A DNA stretch of 64,000 bases from Flavobacterium sp. 245 (GTDB lineage Bacteria > Bacteroidota > Bacteroidia > Flavobacteriales > Flavobacteriaceae): the NCBI RefSeq assembly GCF_004362055.1, contig NZ_SNXB01000006.1:124001-188000 (forward strand), read 5' to 3'. How positions within the stretch are numbered: the stretch's first letter is position 1; every line of letters begins with the position of its first letter. The notes under the pieces were generated by a model, which did not search any database, was not told the origin of the DNA, and saw only the letters and a list, made by a program, of their open reading frames with translations. Below, piece by piece: positions 16,660 through 26,526 of this stretch. The position numbers and the translations under genes were made by a program.

Positions 16660-16950
16660 AAAACTTTACTTAATCGAAAGCCACATTGCTTCTGGTCATT
16701 GCAGGGCTTTCATTTTCCTAAAAAAGAATGAAACTGTTCCGACAGATAATTAAGGCAACACGACTGAATTGACAAAAACAGCACTAGAATAGTAGGCACC
16801 AGTTTTGACACCAAATCTTCGAGTACCGGAACAAACGAAAACTACCAGCGTAACGAGAAAAGGCGCTACCGGTTCTGGTGGTGCAGAAGCAACACAAAGA
16901 AAACTACTTCTGTGGGAACAGATTCAAATACAACTGCTCCTAAACGATAA
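16660..16950 (+). pseudogene. Decayed small lipoprotein gene
   Basis: From 16661 the codons read as Lys-Thr-Leu-Leu-Asn, and in a neighbouring frame from 16686 a signal-peptide core LLLVIAGLSFS is followed at once by a stop. Another frame gives KKNETVPTDN then stop. Further on, Ser/Thr/Gly-rich stretches (GTSFDTKSSSTGTN; VTRKGATGSGGAEA; TTSVGTDSNTTAPKR then stop at 16950) occur in different frames. Composition and order match the intact lipoprotein at 26527 (signal, LLSCKNN, Thr/Ser/Gly-rich body, Lys-rich end). Several indels explain the pieces. Confidence 0.55.
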
Positions 16951-17023
16951 AAAGTGTTTGAAAAATGTAAAAAAGTGTACTAATGTTAGTAAACTTTTTT
17001 TTTGTTTTTAATGTGAGAATTAA

Positions 17024-17752
17024 TTATCCAGAAGTTAATTCCTGAAGTTTTAAGGCATTAAAAGCCGCGTAGCCTTTTTCGTCGTTGTCAAAGTAAACAA
17101 AGACATCTTTAGTTGCTGCCCATTTTAAGCACTGGTCAGCCCATTGCTGTAAAGTTTCATAAGGATAACTGCCCTGATATTTATTGCCCGGACCATGTAA
17201 TCGAAGGTATACAAAATCTGCCGTGATTTTAAGCGGAGACATATGTCCCGCTAATTCATAAATGCAAAAAGCACAATTGTATTTTTCCAGTAAAGTAAAA
17301 ACTTCTTCTTTATACCAGTCCGCATTTCTGAACTCAAATACAAATCGATACTTCTTCGGTAAAGCCTTTAAAAAATTTTCTAAAAGTTCTATGTTTGATT
17401 TCATGAATGGCGGAAGCTGAAATAAAACAGGGCCCAGTTTTTTGCCTAATAATTGTACAAGATCCATAAAAGGAGGGAGCGTTACCTCAGGATCGTGCAG
17501 TTTTTTGTTGTGGGTAATAAATTTATTGGCTTTAATGACGTAGACAAAATTATCCTGTGTGTTATTTTTCCAATTCAAAAAAGTTTCTTCTGAAGGCATA
17601 CCATAAAATGTATTATTGATTTCGACGGTATTGAATTTTTCAAGATAATAAGCAAATCGGTCTTTGGCTTTTGTTCCTTCAGGATAAAATGTTCCCATCC
17701 AGTGCTTATAAGCCCAGCCCGAAGTACCAATATAAATTCTGTGATTTTTCAT
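17024..17752 (-). CDS. DUF72 (YecE-like) protein
   Basis: The protein has 242 residues and begins with the family signature YIGTSGWAYKHW. It continues with FAYYLEKFNTVEINNTFYG and PVLFQLPP near 130, and has FVYFDNDEKGYAAFNAL at the end. It is a TIM-barrel-like cytoplasmic protein whose activity is unknown. It is the last gene of a close group with the outer-membrane-type protein (10-base gap) and the MscS channel (8-base gap). It is followed downstream by the decayed lipoprotein region. Confidence 0.9.
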   Translation of the reverse strand: MKNHRIYIGTSGWAYKHWMGTFYPEGTKAKDRFAYYLEKFNTVEINNTFYGMPSEETFLNWKNNTQDNFVYVIKANKFITHNKKLHDPEVTLPPFMDLVQLLGKKLGPVLFQLPPFMKSNIELLENFLKALPKKYRFVFEFRNADWYKEEVFTLLEKYNCAFCIYELAGHMSPLKITADFVYLRLHGPGNKYQGSYPYETLQQWADQCLKWAATKDVFVYFDNDEKGYAAFNALKLQELTSG

Positions 17753-17762
17753 AATGATTTAC

Positions 17763-18503
17763 TTAAATTCGAAATGATAATCCAATTTTTGCAAATTTAT
17801 CTGAATAAGCATGCATCACGCCCGTTCCGGCTATAAAGTCTACTTGCAGATTTTTATTTACAAGAAATAATAAGGCTGCATCAGCCGTATTTTTAGCATG
17901 GTGATCAGGTTCAGCAAAACCATAAGCTTCAACAACAAGTTTAATTTTTTTGGTTAAAGAATGATCTCCTGAAATGGTATAAATATATTCCGGGTTAGAC
18001 CTTTCAGGCAGCCAATGAACCCCTGCATTATAGCCCAAATGAGAAGATTTGGAAAGTTCATGCTGCACTAAAACCCGTAATTCAGGACTGTATTTGGGTT
18101 CCTGATACGCATTATCAGCTAACCATGGTATACTTGTGCGAGCTAATAATGCAATATCAGGAATTGCACCTTTATGATCTGCAATGTGGTATTTTAAACC
18201 CACAACAATGGGTTTAATTCCGTAATGGTCATTATTTTGTTCATGTTCTGTTTTTAAAGCACTTTCAATACGAAATTCAAGATTCTTTACGAGTCCGTAA
18301 CGCAAAACGATTTCCGGAACTTCAAAGATTTTTTTGTGATCGTCCTGTTCAAACGTAAAGCCGGATTCTACTTGCAAATGATGCCTTGAAATAGCGTTTG
18401 GACTTTCGGTTTCGTTTGGCCTGTCTGTCTGTATTTGTTGTGCCGAAGTGCTATAAGAAATGCAAAACAAGCTCGCCGCAATCAATTTTCTTAGTAATTT
18501 CAT
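17763..18503 (-). CDS. MetA-pathway-like outer-membrane beta-barrel protein
   Basis: The 246-residue protein has a signal peptide ending in STSAQQ near residue 21. The mature part begins IQTDRPNETESP, the hallmark of the 'MetA-pathway of phenol degradation' putative transporter family. It is followed by repeated amphipathic beta-strands and a C-terminal aromatic-poor strand ending FRI. It is likely an outer-membrane barrel. The family name reflects history, not a proven function. It is co-transcribed with the MscS channel, and DUF72 follows. Confidence 0.75.
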   Translation of the reverse strand: MKLLRKLIAASLFCISYSTSAQQIQTDRPNETESPNAISRHHLQVESGFTFEQDDHKKIFEVPEIVLRYGLVKNLEFRIESALKTEHEQNNDHYGIKPIVVGLKYHIADHKGAIPDIALLARTSIPWLADNAYQEPKYSPELRVLVQHELSKSSHLGYNAGVHWLPERSNPEYIYTISGDHSLTKKIKLVVEAYGFAEPDHHAKNTADAALLFLVNKNLQVDFIAGTGVMHAYSDKFAKIGLSFRI

Positions 18504-18511
18504 AATAACAT

Positions 18512-19321
18512 TTATTTTAAAACAAACCCATTTGCGTTTAATATCCCGGCAACTTTAATTACAATTTCAGAGCGGTGTTTACCATCGGTCACTTTTAAGT
18601 CTGTTTTTACCCAATAACGAACCATAATTTGTATTACAGCGCCCGCGATTCCTGATACTACTGCCGAATTAGAATAGCCTTTGTCTACAATTTCAGTATC
18701 ATCTTTCATAACGCTTGCAATCAATTCGAGGGCTTTTTTATAATCAGATCCATATTCAATACCAATGGTAAAATCCTGAAGAAGATAACCGCCGCTATTG
18801 AAGTTAACCAGCGTATTTTTTATTAATAATGCATTTGGAATATAAATGTTTTTACTGTCGCTTTTTATTTGTGTATCACGAAGATTTAATGCTACTACTT
18901 TGCCTTTTACGCCGTTGCTTTCGATAATATCCCCGACAGAAAATGGTCTTTTGAAAGCCAGTAAAATACCAGCCAAAAAGTTTTCGCCAATATCTTTTAA
19001 GGCAAAACCAATAATAAAGGCCGAGATTCCAGCACCGGCAAGTATACTTTGCGCAACACTGGTAAGACCAATAACACGAAACATGAAAAGAAACCCAATT
19101 ACAATAAGCACTGCTTTAATAAGATTGGCAATAAAGGTGGCCAATAACGGATCGTGCATTCTGCTTTTTAATCTTCGATCTGCAAAACCACGAACACGTG
19201 AAGCTATAAACCAGGAAATTAAAACTACTAAAATCGCGAGTAATAATTTTGGCGTAATGTCAACAATACTTTGATAATATCCTTCAATGTGCTGAGCGAT
19301 GTCATGCAAAAATTCTTCCAT
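18512..19321 (-). CDS. Small-conductance mechanosensitive channel (MscS family)
   Basis: The 269-residue length is close to E. coli MscS. Three N-terminal membrane helices fall at about 22-42, 62-84 and 88-112. The pore helix region AGAGISAFIIGFALKDIGENFLAG near 91-114 keeps the Gly/Ala pattern, and a beta domain with VGDIIE follows near 127. The channel opens under membrane tension and protects against hypo-osmotic shock. It heads a three-gene group with the barrel protein and DUF72. An osmotic-stress role fits the surrounding catalase and DUF892 genes. Confidence 0.9.
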   Translation of the reverse strand: MEEFLHDIAQHIEGYYQSIVDITPKLLLAILVVLISWFIASRVRGFADRRLKSRMHDPLLATFIANLIKAVLIVIGFLFMFRVIGLTSVAQSILAGAGISAFIIGFALKDIGENFLAGILLAFKRPFSVGDIIESNGVKGKVVALNLRDTQIKSDSKNIYIPNALLIKNTLVNFNSGGYLLQDFTIGIEYGSDYKKALELIASVMKDDTEIVDKGYSNSAVVSGIAGAVIQIMVRYWVKTDLKVTDGKHRSEIVIKVAGILNANGFVLK

Positions 19322-19420
19322 ATTGTGATTTTTAATGTAAATTTTAATTTGAATGCAAAAACATCTGCACGAAGTACAGATGTTTTCAGGTAAAATGAAA
19401 ATAAGTAAGATTACTGTTAT

Positions 19421-20002
19421 TTATTCTGCCGCTACGACATTAACTGTGTTTAAAGCAACATCATTAAGAATGCAGTCAGCTTCTTTTTCCTCGGCAAGTG
19501 TTTGCGTTAATAATTTTGCAGCATCATTCTCGCCCAATGCTTTTGCAAAAGCGACTAAGGTGCCATAAGTTGCAATTTCATAATGCTCGATTTTTTGCGA
19601 TGCCGAAATAATACCCGCATCTCTAACAGCGCCAGGAGTTGTTTCAAGCAAAATACTGTCGCCTTCTTTTAATAATCCGGCCATAGCTTCGCATTTTTTT
19701 CCTTCTGCTTTTTCTCCAAGTAAATCAAAAACTTTTTCAAGTCTTGCTACCTGATTTTGTGTAATTAAAAGATGTTCTATAATAGCGCTCGAAAGACCGG
19801 AAGCTGTTGCATTTGCAGACATTTTGGGCAAAGCGCCAACAAGTGCATTTTCTGCCCAGTAAATATCTTTAAGGCTATCAATAAATAAAGCTCTCAAATC
19901 TTCGGCTGCATCTGATGCAGGCTGTACAATATTACCACTAGTATTTGGTTTGCTGACTTTTGCAGCAACTTTGCTTTCTGTTGGTTTTTCCTGATTTTTC
20001 AT
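19421..20002 (-). CDS. DUF892 (YciE/YciF-like) ferritin-fold protein
   Basis: The protein has 193 residues. After a Lys/Ser/Thr-rich leader of about 28 residues, a four-helix domain shows the family residues: WAENAL near 52, IEHLLITQNQVARLE near 78-92, KIEHYE near 140 and EEKEAD near 171. The acidic residues could bind two metal ions. The family is induced by general stress in other bacteria; the reaction is not established. It starts 18 bases after the catalase stop on the same strand, so the two are probably one transcript. Confidence 0.85.
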   Translation of the reverse strand: MKNQEKPTESKVAAKVSKPNTSGNIVQPASDAAEDLRALFIDSLKDIYWAENALVGALPKMSANATASGLSSAIIEHLLITQNQVARLEKVFDLLGEKAEGKKCEAMAGLLKEGDSILLETTPGAVRDAGIISASQKIEHYEIATYGTLVAFAKALGENDAAKLLTQTLAEEKEADCILNDVALNTVNVVAAE

Positions 20003-20020
20003 ATTTTTATATTTTGAATG

Positions 20021-22162
20021 TTAATTGTATAAGTTTGGTTCGCGTTCCCAAAAACGGTGCTGTGCCATAGCTTCTATAAACTCTAATGCAAACGATTCTG
20101 TACCTGCCTGGCCCGATAAAATAATTCCGGAATCGTCATTCGTTATTTTTGAAGCAAAAGGTGTATCGTTCAACAATCCTGTTGCCTCGCCATCGGCACC
20201 AATAACTTTGCAATGTTTATAAGCGTCGTTTAAAAATTCCATTACATCGTCACTTTCAGCTAAAACGCCCAATCCCAAACCATGCGGAATATAAACGGCA
20301 TCAAATAAAACAGATGACGCGGTTAAGAAACTAAAATCTGCTGCAAGCGCGCCGTCCTGATCAGTTAGAACAGAACCTAAATGTGGTGCAACAATTAAAC
20401 CTTTTGCATCTTCTTTTAAAAGCGCCTTTTTTATGTTTTGAACAGCGGCTTCAGAAACGCCGTCAGAAACAATAATAGCTACTTTTCGAGAAGCAATTGT
20501 AGGCGAATTGGTTGGGTTTTTTAGCATAGAAAGTGCATCAGAGTTATCAACAGAAGAATCTACTATTTGAGGTTCCTGATTTCCGTTTTCGTTTTCCGGA
20601 GATACACCATGATTAATTGGAGTTTCTAATATTGGTGGTACTGTAGCGCCAAGTCCCATCGCTACTTTTTCTGCCAGCTGTGTATCTATCTGAGATAAAA
20701 GCCCCAGCATTCTAACTCTCACCGCTGTCGTTTCTACTTTTCCAAGCTCAAAGCGCAATGCTTTTACAATATGGCTTTTTTCTACATCGGTCTGGCTGTT
20801 AAAAAATAATCTTGCCTGACCAAAATGATCTGCAAAACTTTCGCTTCTTTCCCTCACTTTGTGTGCATCGACACGTTCGTTGAAACTTGCAAATCCGCCT
20901 TCGGCAATCTTAGCCTGATAAGGACATCCGCCTCCTAAAGAATTGGGGTGATAACTTACACGTCCTTTATTAATTTCCTGACGCATATGTCCGTCACGTT
21001 GATTGTTGTGAACCGGCGCAACACTTCGGTTAATTGGAATTTCATGAAAATTCGGACTTCCTAATCTTGATAATTGTGTATCTGTATAAGAGAACAATCT
21101 TCCTTGTAAAAGCGGATCATTCGAAAAATCTATTCCCGGCACCACATGTCCCGGATGAAAAGCAATTTGCTCTGTTTCTGCAAAAAAGTTATCCGGATTT
21201 TTATCCAATACCATTCTTCCCACAATTGTTACGGGCACTAATTCCTCAGGAACAATTTTAGTTGGGTCCAGTAAATCAAATTCATATTTTTGTTCATCTT
21301 CTGCAGGAATGATTTGCACGCCTAATTCCCATTCAGGGAAATTTCCCATTTCGATGGCTTCCCATAAATCTTCACGATGAAAATCGGGATTTTTTCCTGA
21401 AATTTTCTGGGCTTCGTCCCAGGCTACGGCATGAGTTCCTAATTTAGGTTTCCAGTGAAATTTTACAAAAGTAGATTCTTCGGCTTCATTAATCAATCTA
21501 AAAGTATGAACGCCAAAACCTTCCATCATTCTGTAACTTCTTGGAATAGCGCGGTCAGACATCGCCCACATAATCATGTGCATCGATTCTGGCATTAGCG
21601 AAATAAAATCCCAAAAAGTATCGTGCGCAGATGCAGCCTGAGGCATTTCGTTATGAGGTTCCGGTTTTACGGCATGAATTAAATCAGGAAATTTTGATGC
21701 GTCCTGAATAAAAAATACAGGAATGTTGTTACCAACCAAATCATAAATTCCTTCCTGTGTGTAAAATTTCACAGCAAATCCTCGTACATCTCTGGCCAAA
21801 TCTGTAGAACCTCTCGAACCCGCAACTGTAGAAAAACGTGCAAATACAGGAGTTTTTAATCCTGCTTCCTGCAAAAATCCAGCTTTTGTTAATTCGGGAA
21901 TCGGGTTTGTGACTTCAAAAAAACCGTGCGCTCCTGAACCACGTGCATGTACAATTCTTTCCGGAATACGTTCGTGGTCAAAATGTGTGATTTTTTCTCT
22001 TAAGATAAAATCTTCGAGTAGGGAAGGTCCTCTTTCGCCGGCTTTTAGCGAATTATTATCGTCGTTAATGCGAACGCCTTGATCAGTAGTCAGAAACTTA
22101 TTTGTTCCATCAGATTTGTTGGTCGACAAATCACGCTGTTTTTCGTCTTGAAAATTTTTCAT
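20021..22162 (-). CDS. katE: Large-subunit (HPII-type) catalase with C-terminal glutamine-amidotransferase-like domain
   Basis: The 713-residue length fits clade 2 catalases. The essential His is H72 in RIVHARG. The distal Asn is in DLVGNNIPVFF near 149, and the heme-ligand Tyr is in LFSYTDTQLSRLG near 365. Residues 555-713 form the extra flavodoxin/DJ-1-like domain (starting with a KVAIIVSDGV strand), typical of HPII. The enzyme breaks down hydrogen peroxide in the cytoplasm. A -7 promoter element lies about 90 bases upstream. It is linked with the DUF892 gene downstream. Confidence 0.95.
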   Translation of the reverse strand: MKNFQDEKQRDLSTNKSDGTNKFLTTDQGVRINDDNNSLKAGERGPSLLEDFILREKITHFDHERIPERIVHARGSGAHGFFEVTNPIPELTKAGFLQEAGLKTPVFARFSTVAGSRGSTDLARDVRGFAVKFYTQEGIYDLVGNNIPVFFIQDASKFPDLIHAVKPEPHNEMPQAASAHDTFWDFISLMPESMHMIMWAMSDRAIPRSYRMMEGFGVHTFRLINEAEESTFVKFHWKPKLGTHAVAWDEAQKISGKNPDFHREDLWEAIEMGNFPEWELGVQIIPAEDEQKYEFDLLDPTKIVPEELVPVTIVGRMVLDKNPDNFFAETEQIAFHPGHVVPGIDFSNDPLLQGRLFSYTDTQLSRLGSPNFHEIPINRSVAPVHNNQRDGHMRQEINKGRVSYHPNSLGGGCPYQAKIAEGGFASFNERVDAHKVRERSESFADHFGQARLFFNSQTDVEKSHIVKALRFELGKVETTAVRVRMLGLLSQIDTQLAEKVAMGLGATVPPILETPINHGVSPENENGNQEPQIVDSSVDNSDALSMLKNPTNSPTIASRKVAIIVSDGVSEAAVQNIKKALLKEDAKGLIVAPHLGSVLTDQDGALAADFSFLTASSVLFDAVYIPHGLGLGVLAESDDVMEFLNDAYKHCKVIGADGEATGLLNDTPFASKITNDDSGIILSGQAGTESFALEFIEAMAQHRFWEREPNLYN

Positions 22163-22251
22163 ATAGTTTTTTTCTTTTTGTTAGATTTAATTTTTTGATT
22201 TGTTTATTATTCACATTATGGGGTGTTTGTGATGTTGAGAATCGACAGAAT

Positions 22252-22259
22252 CAAATTTA
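22252..22259 (-). promoter_or_regulatory. Candidate -7 element for the catalase gene
   Basis: On the minus strand this reads TAAATTTG, an exact TAnnTTTG match, 90 bases upstream of the catalase ATG. I see no clear -33 TTTG at the usual distance. Confidence 0.4.
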
Positions 22260-22340
22260 GTTCTTACAATTAATCTGAATTTATAATATTATTACCTCCA
22301 GATTGTAGAATTACCATCCTGAGAATCAATCGCTCCATTT

Positions 22341-23099
22341 TTATATAATTTGAAGATGTGGGCGAATTTGCATCGAAACGATGTCGCATCTCTTTGGCTG
22401 TGACAAACAAAATAATGTGCTCATGGCAATATCATACGCTTCAAGCATTTCTAATTTGTCTACCTTTTCGCGCTGCACTTCTTTAGGGTCAGTTTGCATA
22501 TCGCTTGTTACCGCTCCAGGCTCAATTAGAGAAACCTTAATGCCAAGCGGATTTAATTCTTTACGCAGCGAGGTACTAAAGCCTTTTATCGCGGTTTTAG
22601 TTGCGACATAGATAGTACTTTCGGGATTGCGGCTTTCAGCGCTCATTGATCCAATATTAATAATATGTCCGGATTTTTGTTCTTTCATTCTTTTGACAGC
22701 TTCCTGAGCAAAAGCAAGATAACCCGTAATGTTGGTATCAATAATATACTTATAATCTTCATAGGTTTCCTGTGTGATTCCGGGAGCTGCTAATGCTGCG
22801 TTGTTGATAAGAATATCAATTCCCCCCAATTCAGTATCTACTATCTCAAAGATTTTATTGATGTCTTCTTTTTTGGTCACATCGGCGGGAGTGCCATAAA
22901 CCTCGCGGTCCGGAAATTGCTTTTTTAGATCCGCAACAGCGTTTTTGAAATCTTCATGATCCCTTCCGAAAATTAGAACACGTCCGCCAAGAGACACTAA
23001 AACATCTGCAATTGCTTTTCCAATGCCAGTTGTTCCGCCAGTTACGACAATTCGTCTGTCCTTAATGTTTTGTCCAAAGTAATTTGTTAATTGTTCCAT
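22341..23099 (-). CDS. Short-chain dehydrogenase/reductase
   Basis: The start at 23099 gives 252 residues; a longer frame up to 23213 adds a hydrophobic, family-foreign leader. Motifs are the cofactor-binding TGGTTGIG near 21-28, NNAALAAP near 93, Ser in NIGSMSAESR near 141, and the catalytic Y-x3-K in YVATK near 155-159. It is a classical SDR using NAD(P)H. The substrate is unknown. It is separated from the catalase by about 180 bases and could be transcribed independently. Confidence 0.9.
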   Translation of the reverse strand: MEQLTNYFGQNIKDRRIVVTGGTTGIGKAIADVLVSLGGRVLIFGRDHEDFKNAVADLKKQFPDREVYGTPADVTKKEDINKIFEIVDTELGGIDILINNAALAAPGITQETYEDYKYIIDTNITGYLAFAQEAVKRMKEQKSGHIINIGSMSAESRNPESTIYVATKTAIKGFSTSLRKELNPLGIKVSLIEPGAVTSDMQTDPKEVQREKVDKLEMLEAYDIAMSTLFCLSQPKRCDIVSMQIRPHLQII

Positions 23100-23263
23100 T
23101 ATTTGATTTTTATAGGGTGATTTTATGATATTCAAAAAAATTTCTTGAGGAACCGTAGCAAAACAGAATAATGAAAAGCTGCCAGAATTCAAAAACAAAA
23201 CCGTCAGGCACAAAATACTTTTTCATCCATACTATAATTCCTTATGCCGAATTCTAAAAAAAA

Positions 23264-25438
23264 TTACCATTGAATTTTTACAGAACCCTGACCTGAAACT
23301 TTATATTCATGTATATTGGCGTTGTCTGTGAAGGGTTTAAGGGTTTCTTTATCCTGCGAAATTGTCATTTGAATTTTGTTGTTTTTAAGTTTTATAATTT
23401 TCAAATTATAATTCATATCGGTATCGCCATCTAATTTTATGGTGATCGAATTTCCTCTTTTGGTTTGCCCGATAATTGGATAATCAATAAAGACCAGAAA
23501 ATTGTCGTCTATTTTAATATATTGCCTTGGCACAACGCCAAAAGCCATTCCGGCGCCATATACTTCCTGCCCTACCTGACCGCTTTTTTCCCAGCCGTTG
23601 TATAAATCCTCTAATGGAATCCACAAATTAGCTTGGATTTCTCCTGTTTTAACTTCTTCCGAGAGCATTTCCTTAGGCAGCATTGTAGGATAATAATAGG
23701 CAATTCTGCCAACTGCATATTTAATGAATTCCGGAAGCAGTGTTTTTAAAGCTGGTAAAATGGCAACACCATTTGTCTGACTCATATATTCTGATAAAGC
23801 AGCATATACTTCTAACTCTTCATAAGCAGCAGTATAGGGCGCGTCATTGAGAGGAAAGATGGAAAAGAAATTGGTGTAGTTTTTACCATATCCGTATTTG
23901 CAGTCATACAGCTGTATGTTTTTAAATAATCCGGTAAGGCAGGTATAACTTAAATTCAGGTATAACTTTTTATTGGTTATTTTGTATAATTCTAATAATG
24001 CACCGGCCGCAAAGGCGGTATTGTTGGCCTGATATAAAATATTAAGCCCCAGATCTGCTAACTTTTTTGCTGCTTTTTCTGCTTCGTTTAAGTAACGTTT
24101 TTCTTTGGTTAATTTAAAAACCAGAAGCATTAAGTGCGCATAGGAGCCTGGAACATCTCTTTCTCCTCCGGCACCCGGAGCCGTTTCTTCCTTGATTATT
24201 TCCAGAGTTTGCATATTATAAAATACGGGCCATTCATATTTAAAATGATGCGCCACTTTTATAACATAATCAATTGAATCCAATAAGAGTTTTTCGGCTG
24301 TTTTCTCGCCGTGTAATGCCAGCCTTGCCAGATTCATTAACGGGTGATGCAGGTACCAGGAATCCATCACCATTTCTTTCTTTTGTTCCTCAGATTCATC
24401 CAGTTTGTCTACCATTGAAGGAAGCCAGCGATTGATGCAATTTATTTTCGGATCATAAAAAGCGGGCAGTCCTTTGATCAAATCCTCACAAACGGATTGT
24501 TTTTCACCACTCCATTTTTCATATTCCTTAAATGGAGCTAATACGGCAAGCTGAACCATGCTTTCAGGCGGTGTTTCATAGTCGCATAAATAGGCGCTTA
24601 AATAGGGAATCCCGTCTTTTTGTGTCCACGATCCTTTATTATTTGTTAAATCTGCCACTACTTTTTGAGCAATTTCCGGCCAGTTGTGATACTCAATTCT
24701 TGGCTGCTCGAGCACTTTATATATTTTGACAAGATTATTTAAGAAGTGTTCACAAATAGATATTGTTTCTTCAAATATTTCAGTATCTAATATTACATAA
24801 GCATCTGATATAATAAAACCTTTGCCGGCAGGAATTGGTAACTCGTTGGTTGTTGGTAGCTGAAACCCAATTTCGGGCCAGGTTCCGCCAACTGTATTTT
24901 TTGATTCTGTCTTGGTTGATTCGCAGTATTCCGACAGGGAAGTTAAATTTTGGAAATAAAAAAACGATCCTGTTTGTGGTTTTGTAATGCTTGCAAATAA
25001 CAATCCGGATCGTGACCCAAATTGCTCCATATGAATTTTTCCACTGGTGTTTTCTACACTTCCGTTTTGTGTAAGGGGAATTATATCCCGTGGCGAAAAC
25101 GGAATCATCAAAGGCGTATTTGCTGTAAATGTCGTAGTATAATGCAAAACAGAGTCCGGGAAATTTACACGAACTTCATAACTTCCTAATCTGGAATTCA
25201 GGACAATAACAATCGTGTCTTGATCATCAAAAAGATTGGCAACTTCAAAACAGCTGTTCATGGCAAATGCGGCACGAAAAGCTATTTTTCCGTTTTCGGG
25301 CATAATGGCAACTATCCATAAAGAATCGCCCGTGTTGTAAAATTGATAGGTATAATCAGGAATTTTTCTTTCTAATAGCAGTTCACTATTTTCAATATCT
25401 GCCTGAGCCGTTGCGCTCCATGGTGTGACTGTATGCAT
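23264..25438 (-). CDS. Large protein of unknown function, 724 residues
   Basis: There is no signal peptide or membrane segment. The first ~190 residues are beta-rich (short alternating strands). The region from about 215 to 640 is strongly helical with aromatic residues and repeated helix pairs (for example YHNWPEIAQKVVADL, WYLHHPLMNLARLAL, YAHLMLLVFKLTKEKRYLNEAEKAAKKLADLG). This looks like an alpha/alpha toroid of the kind seen in glycoside hydrolases and related epimerases. The last 80 residues return to beta strands. I could not identify a catalytic motif or family. It stands alone between the SDR and a DUF6766 gene. Confidence 0.7.
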   Translation of the reverse strand: MHTVTPWSATAQADIENSELLLERKIPDYTYQFYNTGDSLWIVAIMPENGKIAFRAAFAMNSCFEVANLFDDQDTIVIVLNSRLGSYEVRVNFPDSVLHYTTTFTANTPLMIPFSPRDIIPLTQNGSVENTSGKIHMEQFGSRSGLLFASITKPQTGSFFYFQNLTSLSEYCESTKTESKNTVGGTWPEIGFQLPTTNELPIPAGKGFIISDAYVILDTEIFEETISICEHFLNNLVKIYKVLEQPRIEYHNWPEIAQKVVADLTNNKGSWTQKDGIPYLSAYLCDYETPPESMVQLAVLAPFKEYEKWSGEKQSVCEDLIKGLPAFYDPKINCINRWLPSMVDKLDESEEQKKEMVMDSWYLHHPLMNLARLALHGEKTAEKLLLDSIDYVIKVAHHFKYEWPVFYNMQTLEIIKEETAPGAGGERDVPGSYAHLMLLVFKLTKEKRYLNEAEKAAKKLADLGLNILYQANNTAFAAGALLELYKITNKKLYLNLSYTCLTGLFKNIQLYDCKYGYGKNYTNFFSIFPLNDAPYTAAYEELEVYAALSEYMSQTNGVAILPALKTLLPEFIKYAVGRIAYYYPTMLPKEMLSEEVKTGEIQANLWIPLEDLYNGWEKSGQVGQEVYGAGMAFGVVPRQYIKIDDNFLVFIDYPIIGQTKRGNSITIKLDGDTDMNYNLKIIKLKNNKIQMTISQDKETLKPFTDNANIHEYKVSGQGSVKIQW

Positions 25439-25491
25439 AATGATAAGTTTTATTGATAATAAGATTTTATTTCTGCTTTAAATAACTTTAA

Positions 25492-26148
25492 CTATTCTCC
25501 TGTTTCCATATGTGGAGCATCAACAGGTTTAGACTGTGAAGAGCCAATTTGTCTGAGGTAAATGGAAAGCATTATAATGGCAAAAACAGATAGAAATTCG
25601 CTTTGCCAGTTTTGAAAAGATTCAAACCAAAACCTCGAATCCCCAATATAATCAAAGGCAGATTCCAGTGGCATTCCTTTTAATGCTAATTGTTCATTTT
25701 CATCTTTTAAGCTTCCATAAAAATGGGCAAAAAAGGAAAGTATAAACAATAAGAACAAAACAATTGTGAGTGAATGTTTGTAAATTTTTAGGATCCATCC
25801 GCCTTTTTTTACAGGCCATGGTGCATCTTTTCGCGAAGGCGAGGGTTCTCTGTCAACTTCTTCCTCCTGATCAAGATCTTTAGATTCTGAAGAACCTTTT
25901 TGCATTAAAAAAATAGTCAGGACAACAAATAATGCCATTTGAAGAAACTCGCTTTCCCAGTTTTCAAAAGTCGATTGAATAAAATGACCTGAAATGAGAT
26001 ATGCAGAAAGATTAATAGCTGTGCTTCCATTTTCAATCAGTTCCTTATTATGCTCTTTAAAACCAAAGATTGTCTGGCCAGCCCAAGATGCTAAAAACAA
26101 GAGTAAGAAGCAAATACATAATCCGTTATTGCGTAATAGGTTTTTCAT
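25492..26148 (-). CDS. DUF6766 membrane protein
   Basis: The start at 26148 gives 218 residues and is preferred because the upstream extension is basic and not family-like. Four hydrophobic segments are arranged as two halves. Each half has a helix, then a loop reading like HNKELIENG or LKDENEQLALKG, then an FENWESEFLQMALFVVL or FQNWQSEFLSVFAIIML helix ending in a GSSESK or GSSQSK tail. This internal duplication is typical of DUF6766. It is an inner-membrane protein of unknown function. It is divergent from the lipoprotein at 26527. Confidence 0.75.
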   Translation of the reverse strand: MKNLLRNNGLCICFLLLFLASWAGQTIFGFKEHNKELIENGSTAINLSAYLISGHFIQSTFENWESEFLQMALFVVLTIFLMQKGSSESKDLDQEEEVDREPSPSRKDAPWPVKKGGWILKIYKHSLTIVLFLLFILSFFAHFYGSLKDENEQLALKGMPLESAFDYIGDSRFWFESFQNWQSEFLSVFAIIMLSIYLRQIGSSQSKPVDAPHMETGE

Positions 26149-26526
26149 TTCAATTTGTTTTCTAACAAATTTCAGAAACTGATACATTATTTTTTTACAG
26201 AATTATCGCAAAGATTTACATGATTTCATTACTAAACATTGGTACCAACTGCTGGGGCGAAGTTTCCTTACTGGTGCTTACTTTCACAAGATATTTCCTT
26301 GTTATGAGTCCTTTAAAAACAAATGCTAAAATTAAAACTCCTTGTTTCTTCTAAAAATTAATATCGTGAAAAGTTATAGACTTCTTTCATTACAATTTAA
26401 ATTGCGAGTGTAATCCTTAATTTTAAAATTTAAGTTAAAGATTTATAAAATACAAAGTAAATTATGTAAAAACCGGTGTAATGTTAATTTTAAATTTGAC
26501 TATTAGCAACAGAAAAACTTATTATT
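26149..26526. other. Intergenic region between divergent genes
   Basis: These 378 bases of A/T-rich DNA must hold promoters for the DUF6766 gene and the lipoprotein. There is no convincing hairpin or further reading frame. Confidence 0.4.
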
